The position numbers and the translations under genes were made by a program. A stretch of DNA of 26,910 nucleotides from Chara braunii (taxonomy: Eukaryota > Streptophyta > Charophyceae > Charales > Characeae), in assembly GCA_003427395.1 (NCBI GenBank), contig BFEA01000059.1:2333806-2360715 (forward strand). Reading direction: 5' to 3'. Of the stretch, positions 18,934 to 26,910 are shown in pieces (position 1 is the first letter of the stretch; each line of letters begins with the position of its first letter). The notes under the pieces are model-generated. The model searched no databases. It worked only from the letters and a program-made list of their open reading frames with translations, and was not told where the DNA came from.

Positions 18934-20124
18934 CGACTGCATGGCCAGGCCGCGGCGTGGGGGACGTAGCCTCACTCCACACATCGATCCGGTCATGCAC
19001 GTGACACTGTTCAGGCCAATAGGACAAAGGAAGAAGTACGCGTGCACGGAGGCGCCATAAAAGATACCAAGAGCGAGGGAATTATAGTTGCAATTATGCC
19101 CGACAAAACAAAATTTACAGGGACTCAGGATTAAGGCGCGGAGAAATCAAAGCACAGATCTTGACGCGACATGGCCTGTGCAAGCAAGAAGCGTAGTGCA
19201 ACAGAAATTGAGGCACGCCTAAATTCCTAATTCTAATTCCTAGTTGCAAAAAGAAATTTCGAAAGAAGCAATTTCTGAGAGACCAAGGGGGCTGGACATC
19301 AGTTGAAAATTCAAAAAAAAAATCCCGCGCGACAATCTTGCCAAAAATGCCCCATTCCCACAGTAGAACAAGAAAGAAACTATGGCAATAGTTATTCGTC
19401 GTGCTCGCTGAGGCTTGGTCAACTACCAACCGTCACGGGACCAGGTCAGCCCGACTCAACCCCTTTCCAAAGGACGCAAAAGCACAAGGACGCGTAAAGA
19501 AAGGGCATCCACGCAATTCATCAGGCCATCCCGACTCAACCCGTTTCAACCCCCGACGTAGCCTCGCGCAGAAGATCGCGTGGTTGCAGAAAGTAGTTCA
19601 TCACATATGTGACGCCCAGGGGATTCCAATCTTGAGCAAGCTCTTGCTTGCTCCTTCAATCATTCATCAATCTCCGACGACAAACGCGGAGTTGACAAGT
19701 GCCACTTACCGTAAGATGAGAGTGTGGAAGTCATCTAGGTGGCATTCGCGACTCCGATCTAAAGGTTGTCGGGGAAAGGTAGCCTAATGACGGGAGGAGG
19801 CGGAGGGGGATGAGCTTGTGGGAGGGGTGGCACAAAGCGATTTCGCTCTCGATCCCTAGTGGGGAGTCGAGTGTAATGGACGGTGCGATGTATGCGGGGG
19901 ATTGTGGCGCGAAAATCCTCGTAATCTTCGCACGTGGGGATTACGCCCGAGATTATACAATATATTTCTATGATATTGTAGTCTCGCCATGCCGCGCCGA
20001 AGAGGAGGACGTGGAGGGGGAAAGTGGTTACGATAGAGTGAGTGGAGGCGTGCGGGAAGACGGTGAGATCGAGACGGGTAGAATAGAGCTGGTGGAAGAG
20101 GGAAGGGGGAAAAGGATGCTAGTC
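18934..20124. other. Unassigned stretch with two unknown frames
   Basis: Two plus-strand frames, 19401-19787 (128 residues, basic, no motif) and 19810-20175 (121 residues, acidic end running into the foldback element), are open but unsupported. TGTGACGCCC at 19608-19617 repeats the terminal 10-mer of element X. A perfect hairpin GAGCAAGC-TCTT-GCTTGCTC lies at 19634-19653, and CCGACTCAACCC occurs at 19451 and 19531. No gene is called. Confidence 0.35.
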
Positions 20125-20467
20125 GAACAACAATTTCGTCAAAACAGACATATTTTATTTTTTGAACGAAATTGAAACCTCATAAATTAGAGCGATTTAG
20201 GTGGAAATTTCAAGCTCTTGAGGGTCCGGCGTCCGCCGGACCCCTTGGATGTATCTGGACTTAGCTGGAGTCCAGGGGGTACGACGTTCTGAAAACGCCG
20301 TACCCCCCTAGATGTATCTGGACTTAGTTTGCATCCAGGGGGTAGGGCGTTTTCAGAACGCCGTGCTCTCAGGAGCTGAAAATATAGACCTAAATCGGTC
20401 CAATTTTTTTGTTTTCAATTTTGTTCAAAAAATAAAATATGTCCGTTTTGACGAAATTGCTGTTGTC
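20125..20467. mobile_element. Foldback/MITE-like element with ~95-bp inverted arms
   Basis: 20131-20178 matches the reverse complement of 20413-20459 with two mismatches. Weaker symmetry continues to about 20221 and 20369 (GCGATTTAGGT, TCAGCTC-like ends). The centre holds three nested hairpins: GGTCCGGC/GCCGGACC at 20223-20242, a 14-bp stem at about 20275-20308, and GGCGTT/AACGCC at about 20346-20362. It also has a 63-bp tandem duplication with GATGTATCTGGACTTAG at 20248 and 20311. No coding capacity. Target-site duplication not identified. Confidence 0.8.
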
Positions 20468-20513
20468 GGAGGGAAACGGGGGTCGACCCGCGATCTGATG
20501 AATGGCGAGGAAA

Positions 20514-22190
20514 TCAAGGGGACGGCGGGATAATGACCAGGGACGAAGCCCGAGCGCCCACATCTCCACGTAGGCAAACGGTGGGCCTCTGTGATGGAGA
20601 TGATTGAGCCGACATTGGACTTTTTCTGCGGTGTCTGCTTCTAGATCCCTCCACGATGGCGACACTATCTCCTCTGGACTCCTCTCGAGGTGGCTCTAGG
20701 TTGTGCACCGGATCGTCTTGCAGCAGCCGCGCGTCCGAATCTTGCACTGGGCGCTTCCCTTCTGCCCTCTCCTATCGTCTCTGAGTCGCTGCTTCGTCTT
20801 CCTCCATACTTCGTTCGTCGGAACTGCCTGATTCGTCCGACCCTCTGTCTTCCGACCCGTCCTCCTCAGATTCGTGATAATCTGGGTCATCCGAACTGAC
20901 CTCTGATTCTTCTTATTCGTTCGCGTCTTCCCTCTCCTCCTCCTTTTCATCTACCTTTTCTTCTGCTCCCACCTCCGCTCTTCGGATGATCGGATCCCAT
21001 AGAGTGATATCGGTGATATCAATGACCAAATAGTCGACTGAACACGGGAGGTAGATGTTGTCGTCGTCGAGTTCCTTGCACGTGGACCACAATAGCTGTG
21101 GCGCCAGCGTTCGAGGGAGCGCCACTGGTTTGGACTGCTCGTCACAGCGTGAAAGGATCTCCAGAGGCAGATCGTCTAGAAGCTGGGCCAGGAACACGAG
21201 AACTTCGCTCATAATTGGCTCGAGATGTCCGTCCCGCACGTTCCCGAAGAGTATTCCCAACAGTTCTCCCCCCGTGTCCGTCCTCGAGGCTTGAACGATC
21301 AGCAACTCCACCTCATTATTGGGAACTTCATCTTCCTCGTCTTTATCTGCCGCCTCGGCCCAATGAAACACCAACTCGAGAAGGCAAAAGTTGACTGCGA
21401 CGTACGAGTTCCACCCCTCCGCCCACGTGCTCGCGTCTAGGATTGGCACGTCCAATCGCCTGATTCGAAAGGAAAGGGGAGGGTCCGTTGTGGACTGCCA
21501 GAAGGTAGGGAGATCGGAAGGAAGTCGAAGGTCGAAAGGCGGCGCCGGTTCATTGAGGCGTCGTGAAAGGAAGAAGCTGCGGGAGGACGATCTCCGGCGC
21601 GTCAAGAGAGATCCGGAGTTGGTTGAGATCAATGTCGTTCGTGGAGTTGATTCAATGGCCAGGTAGTGCTAAGAGTTGGACCCAGGCGACCGTGAGATCC
21701 CGTGCCCAGAGTCGTAGCTGTCTGAAGATGCTTGTATAAGCCGCTGGATGCAACACCGTAAGATCGTCGGTAAAGGCGACGTTCACTGTCACGTGGTTGA
21801 TGCCTGGTGGAAACAGCCACAGAAAAGTCGACGCCTCGGCCAACACTCTCGCCCGCTCACTAGTTCGTGCGAACCAAAATTCTGCCGCCACGTGGATGGC
21901 CGCCGTACTGAAGAAAGTCGTGAATTGACGCAGATCTGGACTCAATCGTGGCCGCTGGCCCGCTGTACTTGCCGGATCGACGAAATATGCCCCCAGGGTC
22001 TCATCAGACGCTCGCTGATGACCTGCGCGGTGGAAAAGCTCATGGCGATGGGGAGAAGGTAGAGATGATGGCTGGGAGGAGGGAGAGTCAGAGTAGTCAA
22101 GTTCGGGGTCGTCACTTTCTTCTTCAGAATCGAAGGACAACGTAGTTAAGGGAGGAGAAGGAGGTAACGGATGAAGGTAGGACACGTGTC
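20514..22190 (-). pseudogene. Long acidic extension downstream of gypsy integrase
   Basis: After the GPY/F domain the frame continues through an acidic Ser-rich hinge (FDSEEESDD, SSQPSSLPSPHRH) and a hydrophobic-rich part (AAIHVAAEFWFA, VTVNVAFTDDL, ARDLTVAWVQLLALPG) to a TGA at 21652. A related frame then runs 21632-20913 (STWAEGWNSYVAVNF, EVLVFLAQLLDDLPLEIL, VDEKEEEREDANE). The same frame continues across a TAA and a TAG as a Glu/Asp/Ser-rich tail to a TGA at 20514. Total length is about 550 codons with one frameshift near 21560. I recognise no fold. Long open frames with few disruptions suggest it was translated, fused to Pol or as a separate 3' protein. Confidence 0.6.
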
Positions 22191-22669
22191 GAATGATCGG
22201 TCGAGCCGATCGGCTTCCCGAGACTTCCGGCGCAAGCTGCACTGTGTTCACTCCGCAAGGACAGAGCTCGACTACGAGAAATCGCCCGAAGAATCGTGGC
22301 GCTAACTTGCCCTGGCGAGCACATTTCCTCACCTGCACTATATCCCCTAATTTATATTGGACCCGAAGGCCCAACATTCCCATTTCGGGCCTCATAGCTC
22401 CGGACCCGTCGTCCGTGGGCCATTTTGGTCATTTGTTGTTTTTTTCAGGCAACTGAGGGAGAGCTTGGTGTTGGGCCTTGTCCTTAACCATGGCCCTCGT
22501 GGTTCTTCACGCTAGGGTCGTTTCGTCATTCAGGCTCGGTGGAGCCACATAGGCCAGACTATTAGTCCGTAGCTGAAAAGGGTTTGGACTCATGAGGGGT
22601 CCCCCGGTGGATAGCCAGAATGTGGTCTACGATATCGGGTCAAGGCCTCGTGTCTCTGGCCGCGATATT
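22191..22669 (-). pseudogene. Gypsy integrase C-terminal part and GPY/F domain
   Basis: Directly after the integrase core stop, another frame continues the catalytic domain end (ILAIHRGTPHESK, PFSATD then two stops). From 22395 comes KLGDIVQVRK, KLAPRFFGRFLVVE and VNTVQLAPE, which fits the GPY/F module that follows gypsy integrases and binds DNA. The usual GP is GR here. About six stops lie between the core and this module. Confidence 0.65.
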
Positions 22670-23746
22670 TCATCGCAAGGCCATCTTGATTACTCTATTT
22701 TCATTTTCTACCAGTCCATTCGATTGCGACATATGGGGAGCCGTATTACCGATGGAGACGCTATGTATGACTAGGCTCCTCAAGTCTTCTCCTCGGAATT
22801 CCGCCCCGTTGTCTATTAAAATTTCCTTGGTATCCTGATGCATTTCGAGGAAACGATTGACATACCGCACGATTTCCACCGTCTGTCGTGTTTTCCACAT
22901 GTAGGCCTCGATCCATTTCGAGAAATGATCCACGAATACCAAAAGAATTGAATACTCGCAGCTATTCGGTCCAAGGGCCACAATAATATCTGTGGTGTCC
23001 ATGCTAACCCTTTGGAATGACCGCTCGACTACAGTGGGCACCATCGACCTAGGCAGCTGAATCGGCGCCTTATCCGCCGTGCAGACTGGACAACTTTTAA
23101 CAATGAATTTAACATCATCCCGGATATTGGACCAGTAACACTCATTTTTGTCAATCGCGGCCTCCGTGAACCTGACAGCAAAGTAAGCGGCGGTTTCCTC
23201 GTGGGCCGCCTTAACCCAGACGTACCTCATGAATGGGTGAGGCACTGATATCCAAATCCCACTGCCACCAGTCTTTCGTTTGTCTAGCCATCCGTCGTTC
23301 CATCGGTAATCTCGTGCCCTCTCGTTAGCCCGCCTCCGATCTTCCTTGGTGAATTCTCGGAGGGAGTTTCCGACCACTGTAGCTATCAAGACGACATTCG
23401 TCCATACTTCGGCACGTTGAAATCGGCGTGTCTTTTCTAATCCTTCGGACGTGGCTTCGAGGAATCGAGCCTTCGTTGGGATTTTGTCAGTGCGACACAA
23501 GGGACATGACCAGGGTTTATCTGAACTCCTGTATTGGATACAGGAGCCGTGAGCTCGGGAGACACGCTGTTGACAATCTATCCATTCCACATATCCTTCC
23601 CTACGAGGACGTATAGGAACCGAATATATGAGCGATATATCGCAAAAGTAACAGAACTTGTCAGGCAAGGAGAGAAAAGAAGAGGATGAGAGGGGGGAAA
23701 GGGGCCCCTTGGTATTACCTTCTCCACCCATCGTCATTGTGTTCAC
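22670..23746 (-). pseudogene. Gypsy integrase with N-terminal PHD-finger-like module (358 codons open)
   Basis: Residues 32-84 follow the PHD signature: C32-x2-C35, C58-x2-R61 (a Cys expected), H66-x2-C69, then W79, C81-x2-C84; R61 is CGT, one transition from TGT. A charged linker leads to the integrase zinc region: H182, Y188 where a second His is expected, and C219-x2-C222. The catalytic core has D250 (SMDTTD), D312 (IDNGAEF) and E347 (NGLVEN), so all three acidic residues survive. D312-E347 spacing is 34 residues, one short of usual. The frame ends at 22670. Integrase inserts the cDNA into the genome; the PHD-like module may have guided it to histone marks, which is inference. Confidence 0.8.
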
Positions 23747-24470
23747 GTGTCACTTCCTGGAAGGTCGGGGTAAAATGGCCACTTCTTCGTATGAGGGTCC
23801 CTTGGCTGGCTCCGACTCCTTCCACAAAGTAATCTCTTCACCTTTTGCCACATTGCTTGGTCGATGCAGTCATGTCAACCCGTCCGCGTTCCCGTGCTTT
23901 TCCGTCTTTCGATGAATGATGTTGAAATCGTACTCCTGCCGGACAACCCATTGTCCAATCATGCCCGTGTAGTTGGTGAGCCTTTTGAGAGCTAGCAGGG
24001 GCTCATGATCCATGACGAGGAGGAACTTTTGTCCGTATAGATATGAATGGAAGTGTTGAATTCTCCAGCCGACAGCGTAGCACTTGCGTTGTGGGGCCGA
24101 ATCATTCCTTCTCTCGTCAGGTATATTTCATGAAGTGTACTCGATGACGTGTTCATGGCCGTCGTTCCCCTTCTTGGTCAAAATAGCGGAGATCGCCCCA
24201 AGTTGACAGTCCGTAATGAGAATGAATTGTTTCCCCGGATCAGACCGAATGAAAATAGGTGCGGAAGCCAAGGCCTCCTTTAAGGTAACAAAGGCTTGTT
24301 CGCAGTCCGTGTCCTACTTCAGTGGCTGGTCCTTCCGTAGGAGGTTTGTTAGAGGTCGGGCAATTGTCGCGAACCCCTTAATAAACCTCTGGTAGTACGA
24401 GGCCAATCCCAAAAAGGCTCGAACCTGCATCAGCGACTTAGGCGTGGGGGCCTCTCAAACTGCTTCAATT
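23747..24470 (-). pseudogene. Gypsy RNase H, degenerate
   Basis: Minus strand: VRAFLGLASYYQRFIKGFA (the tether following the RT), RPLTNLLRKDQPLK then a TAG near 24316, EQAFVTLKEALASAPIF, and FILITDCQLGAISAIL with the first catalytic Asp. Then EYTS and a stop, KCYAVGWRIQHFHSYLYGQ, and VMDHEPLLALKRL with the DH-containing motif. The Glu expected before the CYAV segment is not visible (PQRK instead). A tail resembling HRKTEKHGNADGLT follows, ending in a TGA near 23930. The rest to 23747 is the linker leading to the PHD-like module. Confidence 0.8.
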
Positions 24471-24479
24471 TTTTTCGAA

Positions 24480-25201
24480 TTTGGCCTCAAGCCCCCTCGA
24501 GTCACCACATACCCCAGGAACGAGATCTCCGAGAGGAAGAACTCACTCTTCTCCAGCGCGACCCAGCATCTCGCAACGCCCGTAGCGTCCACTCGATGTG
24601 TTGAGCATGGCCGTGAAATGATTCAGAATACACCAAGATATCGTCCATGTGTACAATGACGCAAAAATTGATCATGCCTTGGGTCAGTCGAGTCTTATTG
24701 ACAAAGTTCTGAAAGGTGATGTTCATCGCCCTCTGAAAGGTCGCCGGTGCATTGCATATCCTTGTAGGGCAGCGAACCCACCACCACGTGCCTTCAAACA
24801 GTTTGAACGCCGTCTTCGGTCGATCCTCCTCCTTGACTAGGATATGATGGAACCCATGACAAATATCAAACTTACTAAAATAATTTGCACACCCAGCGCA
24901 TCCATCAAGTCATCAATCCGGGGGAGGGGGTACACATCTTTGATCGTGATATCATTCAACTTCCTATAATCGATGCACATGAGAATCGACTCGGACCGTT
25001 TTTCTTCGGAACTAGGACTACAGGGAATGACCATGGTCCGACGGTTGGTTCGATCCAGCTGTTAGCTTCGAACTCCCTAATTTGTTTGGCGAGGGAATAT
25101 CGGTATGGTTTGCAATGGATTGGTGGGTGCGTCCTGGTCTGGATTTCATGCCGAATCACTAGTGACAACCCGATATCTGTATCCTCGACACTAATCGCCC
25201 C
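24480..25201 (-). pseudogene. Gypsy reverse transcriptase, degenerate
   Basis: In order on the minus strand: HPPIHCKPYRYS, then WSFPVVLVPKKNG (25168-24956), a frameshift, CIDYRKLNDITIKDVYPLPR (about 24990-24920), a second frameshift, FSKFDICHGFHHI (catalytic Asp), PKTAFKLFEGT, NAPATFQRAMN, and HMDDILVYS (about 24651-24625). The catalytic motif has His in place of Tyr/Phe before xDD (CAC, one transition from TAC). The final stretch FLSEISFLGYVV leads into the RNase H tether. Confidence 0.85.
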
Positions 25202-26047
25202 TTAATATTCGATGAGGATATCAGCGATTAGTCGGTGAGTCTCGCCGGGCACGTACTGGGGCACATGTAGCTCATAAAGTTGTCCGCATATGCTAACGTT
25301 CACTTGTTTCGTGCGCACTTTCCTGGCGTTTTCTGGTGGAGGAGCCAAGATGAATGAGTTGTTTGATTGCCAGGAGAACATCGTGGCGCCCATCTGGGCA
25401 TCTGCTTCCCAGATTGCCACGTGCTCTTCTGGTGTTACCCCGTCGTTGATATCCTGCAAACTTACGGGTTTTTCCGAGATCCTGATTCCAAGTTCGTATG
25501 GGTTGTCACGCCCAGGAGGTTCCAAAGCTCCGTCCTCGACACCCTGTCGCAGCAATCAGACCTCTTTCTCTGTAGAAAGCAGAGAACGAGGCAGTCCGAA
25601 AATGTCGCAAAACACTTTCTTGTCACTATATCTCGAGAGGAGCGGGGTGGTGGCCTCGTATAGGGTCCGAGGGGGTTCCGGAGAATCATCCATTCGGGAC
25701 ACTTGGACGAGCGGCTCCCCTAGGACTAAGGCTCGCGTCCGCTGGAGGTTCCGTTCCGTAAGGACGAATGTTTTCGATATTTTCTGCCGCACGGGGTAAT
25801 AAATCAGTTGGTGTACCATATCCCAAATCTCGGGTTCGGTTTCATTCGCGCCTTCGAAGGAGCTACTCGACAACTCCCGTCCTTTTTCCTTTTTGTCCGT
25901 TTCCTCGAGGGGTTCCCTCCAGGTGATTACGTGGAGTGGTTCTCCACTTCCGGGGGGGGTCTTCCGGGTCGTAGGGAGTGCAGTTCGGATAGTTAGACGC
26001 ATTGGGATGACGTATGGCTTCCTGCCCGTATTCCTAAGAATGATCAA
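25202..26047 (-). pseudogene. Gypsy protease-RT linker
   Basis: One frame runs from 26047 to 25202 with a single stop near 25556. It starts LRNTGRKPYVIPMRLTI (end of the protease), then an acidic segment (EETDKKEKGRELSSSSFEG), RALVLGEPLVQVSRMDD, LGIRISEKPVSLQDIND and THRLIADILIEY, followed by a stop. The same frame then continues into the RT. The acidic stretch could be a poorly conserved processing region between protease and RT. No catalytic motif is visible. Confidence 0.65.
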
Positions 26048-26340
26048 TCATCTCTCGAAGTCGAGATTGGCTCTTCATGCGGTAAGGGCTGGTAATCATA
26101 GGAGGACGTCGCAACGCATGAACTTTTCCTAATCGGAACGCAACATTCGTCATTTTTCCTACCACTTTGATCTTTTCTTGGTCAGTCGAGATAAGGTGAT
26201 CTCCTTTTGCTAACGGGATCAGATCCTTTCTTCTTCCGGCACGTTCCACGACCTTTAACGAAATGGCTAGGACCGGGGCCCTTGAATCGACGGTAGCATT
26301 ATACGAATTTCCCCAAACTTTTCCGTCGCATTCCGCGGAT
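26048..26340 (-). pseudogene. Gypsy retropepsin, degenerate
   Basis: The active-site segment reads NATVDSRAPVLAISLKVV (about 26318-26260), where the canonical D-[ST]-G triad has become D-S-R. It is followed by ERAGRRKDLIPLAKGDHLIS and KMTNVAFRLGKVHA. After a frameshift, CDVLL, a stop, LPALTA and RANLDFE correspond to the conserved second half (a DVLLG-like motif then LPAL). The catalytic Asp survives but the Gly is lost, and there are at least three stops. It normally processes the Gag-Pol precursor. Confidence 0.75.
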
Positions 26341-26342
26341 TT

Positions 26343-26888
26343 CTACGGAATGACCTTAATCTGAAGGAATTGATCATTTTTTCGAACGAGTCCTAACCGT
26401 ATCGGGTCCGAGGTGCTGGGGACATCGGGTTTGTCTTCGCAGGCGGGGGTTTTCCCTTTGGTGGCTGATTGCTTGGCAAGGGCAAACCGTTTTCGGTTTG
26501 CCTTGCAATGTTGCAACATTCGTTCATTCGCCTGTTCTGATGTGGACAGTAGATGCCCGATCGGCAGGGGGATCAGATGATCCTGGGCTTGGATGATGTT
26601 CAAGACATCGATTTCTCCCGTAACGAAGGTAGGGCCGCCAGATTCCATGTCTCCAGGGGACGGTCTCCATTCCGCAATTTCATTTGCTGGTCGGATGGTT
26701 CCAATCATTCGCATCCTTGGGTAACCCAGCGAGATGTATTGGTCGAGCGGGATGAGTTCCTCAGCTTCCTCGGTGGTAACCATCGTGCTTCCCCCTCCCA
26801 GCGTTTCTTCGATCATCATGCCGACTTTTCCTGGCCCGTTCGCTACTGGCGCTGCTGCCACAGGGGCGACCCCTCCCCCACCAATCAA
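26343..26888 (-). pseudogene. Segment before gypsy protease (Gag-Pol junction?)
   Basis: A 181-codon open frame ending at 26343 next to the retropepsin. It starts in a Gly/Ala-rich tract and continues with EEAEELIPLDQYISLGYP, EIAEWRPSP, LIPLPIGHLLSTSEQANE and a basic stretch (KANRKRFALAKQ). No CCHC knuckle or capsid motif is visible. Position suggests the Gag-Pol junction or pol N-terminus. The frame has no reliable start, because the window edge and an ATCA microsatellite cut it. Confidence 0.45.
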
Positions 26889-26910
26889 TCAATCAATCAA
26901 CCAATCAAAA
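26881..26910. repeat. ATCA microsatellite at window end
   Basis: CCAATCAATCAATC continues to the window end and finishes CCAATCAAAA, the same ATCA/ACCA-then-A pattern as in the composite satellite inside the hAT-like element. It continues outside the window. Confidence 0.7.

Larger units (their letters stand above)
20514..26888 (-). mobile_element. Ty3/gypsy retrotransposon, pol region, degenerate
   Basis: Minus-strand homology runs from a pre-protease segment at the right edge through retropepsin, RT, RNase H, a PHD-like module, integrase, GPY/F domain and a C-terminal extension. RT before integrase marks it as Ty3/gypsy. Gag and the 5' LTR are beyond the window; a 3' LTR or polypurine tract was not recognised between 20514 and 19600. 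Several frameshifts (near 26100, 25000, 24870, 23900, 21560) and in-frame stops show it is inactive. No canonical chromodomain is visible. Confidence 0.85.

Noticed and set aside
19401-20175. Two plus-strand frames of 128 and 121 residues as possible host genes
   Set aside because: No motif or codon pattern supports them, and the second runs into the arm of the foldback element.

Overview
The window is a gene-poor, repeat-saturated stretch of a large eukaryotic nuclear genome. I see no host gene I would defend, and no rRNA or canonical tRNA gene. The evidence is dense layering of decayed transposons, long microsatellites, homopolymer runs and a 308-base assembly gap (12389-12696). A primer-binding site matching plant initiator-Met tRNA (14916-14927), an L1-like LINE with a CCHC-type C-terminus and a Ty3/gypsy pol point to the green lineage. 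A large-genome streptophyte such as a charophyte alga is my tentative guess; no species can be fixed from the sequence.

Layout, left to right. Positions 1-2185 hold non-coding DNA with a degenerate 131-bp direct repeat and a 30-31 bp minisatellite. Positions 2186-4063 are one copy of an unnamed ~1.9-kb element (called X here), which carries a TATA motif, a GATA/GA microsatellite and a decayed ORF. At 4101-4522 a 222-bp cassette ending in a tRNA-Gly-like sequence is duplicated in tandem. Positions 4523-5800 hold C/T-rich repeats and a palindrome cluster. A near full-length but heavily mutated LINE occupies 5822-13283 on the minus strand (ORF1, endonuclease, reverse transcriptase, C-terminal domain, 3' tail), with an A-tailed repeat inserted in ORF1. 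A related A-tailed repeat lies at 13885-14034 on the plus strand. A primer-binding site and leader of an LTR retrotransposon follow (14916-15235), then a small inverted-repeat element (15241-15409) and a second LINE fragment on the plus strand (15522-16054). That fragment is cut off exactly where the second, inverted copy of X begins (16055-18933).

This second X copy is interrupted by a 1116-bp hAT-like non-autonomous transposon (17772-18887) with a perfect 8-bp target-site duplication. The first X copy shows the matching empty site. After a featureless stretch comes a 340-bp foldback element (20125-20467). A decayed Ty3/gypsy pol then fills 20514-26888 on the minus strand, in the order protease, RT, RNase H, PHD-finger-like module, integrase, GPY/F domain and a long acidic C-terminal extension. 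Its gag and 5' LTR lie beyond the right edge.

Most interesting observations: (1) two A-tailed repeats share a 3' hairpin in which four base pairs differ by compensatory changes on both arms; (2) a PHD-finger signature sits between RNase H and integrase; (3) the gypsy pol has a roughly 550-residue acidic extension; (4) element X carries an unrecognised protein conserved between its two diverged copies; (5) the hAT insertion is documented by its own empty site.
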